A DNA stretch of 64,000 nt from Halomicrobium sp. LC1Hm (GTDB taxonomy: Archaea; Halobacteriota; Halobacteria; Halobacteriales; Haloarculaceae): NCBI RefSeq assembly GCF_009617995.1, contig NZ_CP044129.1, forward strand, positions 868,001-932,000, read 5' to 3'. The position numbers and the translations under genes were made by a program. Every line of letters begins with the position of its first letter. The stretch's first letter is position 1. The notes below the pieces were generated by a model. It was not told the DNA's origin. It saw nothing but the letters and a program-made list of their open reading frames with translations, and searched no databases. Shown here one piece after another: positions 61,758 to 64,000 of the stretch.

Positions 61758-63086
61758 ATGACAACGGACGACCGTGGTGGCTGCGGTTCGCGGGCGACGC
61801 GGCGGCGTGTACTCGAATCTCTGGGTGGGACCGGAGCGGTTGCGCTGGCGGGCTGTCTCGGATCTGACGGAGCGACGACAGAAACCAGCACCGACGACTC
61901 GGTGACGGTCGGACTGTCCTCGCCCGAGTCCGGTCGCTACTCTCCGATCGGCGACCACGAGCGACGAGGGTTCGAACTCGCGGTCACCCATCTCAACGAG
62001 GGCGGGGGCCTGGTCGGCGGTGAGGGGTTCGCCAGCCTCTCCGGGGACGGCGTGCTCGGCCGGACCGTCGAGACCGCCATCGCCGACACGGAAGGCGACG
62101 CCTCGACGGCCGAGACGAACCTCCAGCAGCGACTCGGCGACGACGAGCTGGCCATGTTCACCGGCGGCGTCGCGGGCAGCGTCGTCACGACACACCGGGA
62201 TCTGGCGGACGAACACGAGACGCCGTACTTCGTCGGCACGTCGACGCTGAATCAGCTCACCGGCGAGAACTGCTCGCCACACGTCTACCGCGAGCTGTTC
62301 AACTCCCGCACGCTGGCCCGTTCCCTCGTCCCGGAAGTCGTCACCGACATCGACGGTGCCCAGTTTTTCTTCCAGGTCAGCACCGACACGATCGAAGGAC
62401 GCGACCTCAAGCAGAGCATCAACGGCTACGCGACCGCGAGCGACCTCGACTTGCGGCCCATCGGTACCACGACGGTCCGGTCGGGCTCGACCGACTTCGA
62501 GCGCCCGCTCTCGGAAGCGGCGAGCAACAGCGTCGACATCGTCTTCCTCGATCTGTTCGGCCTCGACGCCGTCAACGCGATCCAGCAAGCCAAAGAGATC
62601 CTCCCAGAGGACGCGGTCATCGTCGTCCCGCTGCTCACCCAGTCCGTCGCGGATTCGCTTGGCGAGCGGGTCGAAGGTGTCTACGGCACCGTCGGCTGGC
62701 ACGAGAACCTCGACACGCCGCTGTCGGGCAAGTTCGGCGACGCCTACCAGAGCGAGTACTCGGGAACGGTGAGCACGACGGCGCTCGTTCCACCAGGTCC
62801 GGCCCAGAACACGTACGGACAGGTCCTGCTGTGGGCCAGCGCGGTCGAGGCCGCCGGCACGTTCGACGCGGACGCGGTCCGGTCCGAACTCGAAGGGTTC
62901 GAGTACGCACTCGGGGCGGGTGCAGAGACGATGCGGGCCTGCGACCACCAGGCGATGCGAGCCGTCCCGGTTGTCCGTGGCAGTACCGAGACGGACTCGG
63001 TCGGGAACTACTTCGAGCTGCTGAACGGGCGGCGAAATATGGAACCCGGCTGTGACGAACCGCCCGCGGCGGCGTGTGAGCTGTAG
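61758..63086 (+). CDS. ABC transporter substrate-binding lipoprotein (branched-chain amino-acid type)
   Basis: 442 aa. VLESLGGTGAVALAGC is a Tat-type lipoprotein signal. The mature protein has the LivK type-1 binding fold (VTVGLSSPESGRYSPIGDHE, LFTGGVAGSVVTTHRDLADE-like text, QNTYGQVLLWASAVEAAG). It would deliver an amino acid, amide or urea to an ABC importer, whose permease genes are not in the window. Confidence 0.85.
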   Translation: MTTDDRGGCGSRATRRRVLESLGGTGAVALAGCLGSDGATTETSTDDSVTVGLSSPESGRYSPIGDHERRGFELAVTHLNEGGGLVGGEGFASLSGDGVLGRTVETAIADTEGDASTAETNLQQRLGDDELAMFTGGVAGSVVTTHRDLADEHETPYFVGTSTLNQLTGENCSPHVYRELFNSRTLARSLVPEVVTDIDGAQFFFQVSTDTIEGRDLKQSINGYATASDLDLRPIGTTTVRSGSTDFERPLSEAASNSVDIVFLDLFGLDAVNAIQQAKEILPEDAVIVVPLLTQSVADSLGERVEGVYGTVGWHENLDTPLSGKFGDAYQSEYSGTVSTTALVPPGPAQNTYGQVLLWASAVEAAGTFDADAVRSELEGFEYALGAGAETMRACDHQAMRAVPVVRGSTETDSVGNYFELLNGRRNMEPGCDEPPAAACEL

Positions 63087-63179
63087 GCACGCACAGTCAC
63101 TCCGGATTCGACCGGCCTCGCCGTCGGGACGTGACTCGACCGACGGATCACCGAGCGTGTCGCTCCGACAACGTTGCGC

Positions 63180-63797
63180 TCACCCACTCTCGGTCAGATC
63201 GGAGAACAGCGATTCGAAGTCGTCGACGTTCTCCGAGAGGTGGTCGACCTCGTCGGCCAGTCGCTCGACCCGAGCGGTGATTTCCGCGTACGCTTCACTC
63301 TCCGCCCGGGCCCTCGGATTCATCTCGGACTCCAGTGTCGCCTGCTTCGACAGCGCCGCGAAGTACGCTTGCAGGTGGTCGTCGTACGCGTCCCGGCGCA
63401 GCATCGCCTCGACCGTCTCTCGGAGATCCGCCCCCGTGACGGGCTTCGTGAGGTAGTCGTCGAAGGGCATGTCGACGATGTCGACATCGGGATCGACGGC
63501 CGTGACCATCACGACGCGACAGTCGAGCCCACGCTCCCGGACCCGTCCCAGTACCTCGTCCCCCGAGAGACCCGGCATCTGTCTGTCCAGGAGGACGATG
63601 TCGACCGACTCGTCGGCGTCCTCCAGTGCCTGAGCACCGTCGTACGCGACGCTGGTTTCGTACCCTTCGCCGAGCCACATGGCGTACAGATCCGCAACGT
63701 CGCGTTCGTCGTCGACGACGAGAATCTCGGGCGTCTCGGCTTCCGTCTTCAGTTGCACGCCAGATACCTCCGTCCGTTCGTCGTCCCCCCACGACAT
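63180..63797 (-). CDS. HalX-domain response regulator
   Basis: 205 aa. Receiver domain (EILVVDDERDVADLYAMWL, phospho-acceptor in VDIVLLDRQMPGLSG, conserved lysine in DYLTKPV) at about 24-135, then the HalX domain (DAYDDHLQAYFAALSKQATL) at 140-200, specific to haloarchaea. No DNA-binding domain; it likely signals through partners. TATA-like ATTTATC lies 27 nt upstream. Confidence 0.9.
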   Translation of the reverse strand: MSWGDDERTEVSGVQLKTEAETPEILVVDDERDVADLYAMWLGEGYETSVAYDGAQALEDADESVDIVLLDRQMPGLSGDEVLGRVRERGLDCRVVMVTAVDPDVDIVDMPFDDYLTKPVTGADLRETVEAMLRRDAYDDHLQAYFAALSKQATLESEMNPRARAESEAYAEITARVERLADEVDHLSENVDDFESLFSDLTESG

Positions 63798-63821
63798 ACT
63801 GTCGCCAATTTCGCCATATCA

Positions 63822-63837
63822 CAGATAAATCTATCTG
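63822..63837 (-). promoter_or_regulatory. Palindrome over the TATA box of the HalX gene
   Basis: CAGATAAATCTATCTG is a near-perfect inverted repeat containing the ATTTATC box of the leftward promoter. Binding here would block TBP. Confidence 0.5.
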
Positions 63838-63969
63838 CCAGATTATCGCCCGTGATTCTGGATTGGCCTTCGGTCCGTCGTGTGGATCGATCGGACGAGG
63901 CCGGTCCCGTTCGGCGGCACTGGCGACGCCACGACATTGATACGCCGTCGCCACGCAGTAGGCACACCG

Positions 63970-64000
63970 ATGCCCGATCCCGCAGCAATCGAGACGGTCG
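63970..64000 (+). CDS. Start of a rightward gene (cut by window end)
   Basis: ATG 63970 begins MPDPAAIETV and stays open to the last base. Only ten codons are visible, so neither product nor certainty can be given. Confidence 0.35.
   Translation, partial: MPDPAAIETV

Overview
The window is haloarchaeal DNA. It is GC-rich, has very acidic proteins, uses leaderless starts about 25 nt downstream of TATA-like boxes, and encodes archaeosine tRNA modification, Tat-exported lipoproteins, a HalX response regulator and archaeal HMG-CoA synthase. Gene content and the dispersed 78-80 bp palindromes suggest a Haloarcula/Halomicrobium-type genome (family Haloarculaceae); the genus is a guess.

Positions 1-20724 are mobile DNA. 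Positions 1-5291 hold a BsuBI/PstI-type restriction endonuclease cut by the window edge, a 386-aa unknown, an Mrr-like nuclease and small acidic proteins. Between the 386-aa gene and the nuclease lies a symmetric array: three copies of a repeat, an AT-rich core, and three inverted copies, which looks like a replication origin or partition site. A tRNA T-arm/acceptor fragment at 5288 marks an old attachment site. Positions 5.3-20.7 kb are a pleolipovirus-like provirus: a short SNJ2-type tyrosine integrase with several tiny zinc-finger genes, two operons of small early genes flanking a winged-helix regulator, and a long leftward structural operon. That operon runs through two signal-bearing surface proteins, a VP3-like membrane protein, a Tat-exported spike, membrane proteins and an NTPase, and ends with a TatA homologue. 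The provirus abuts the 3' end of tRNA-Pro(CGG).

Positions 20.8-40.6 kb are chromosomal: an ABC exporter, a PQQ-propeller lipoprotein, a NUDIX hydrolase, a fumarate-reductase-type flavoprotein, a VapBC pair, tgtA with arcS (archaeosine), a nucleotide-sugar cluster (epimerase, sugar-1-P nucleotidyltransferase, UDP-glucose dehydrogenase), a decayed IS6 element, Nif3 and a SprT-like protein. Positions 40.6-43.7 kb are a decayed accessory island on the 3' side of tRNA-Pro(GGG): broken winged-helix genes, an AT-rich gene with CBS-like and HEPN-like parts, a second VapBC, an integrase C-terminal fragment, and a gene split by a palindromic mini-element.

Positions 43.8-64 kb are mostly core and cell-surface genes: truB/cbf5, cmk, an EMC3/DUF106 membrane insertase-like protein, adk, a large pilin-like Ig protein, HMG-CoA synthase followed by a 151-bp tandem repeat that reiterates its last codons, a second PQQ propeller with a membrane partner, a PHP phosphoesterase, an XRE regulator, a PD-(D/E)XK-like protein, an FG-GAP/ASPIC lipoprotein with a Tat partner, an amino-acid-type ABC binding protein and a HalX regulator.
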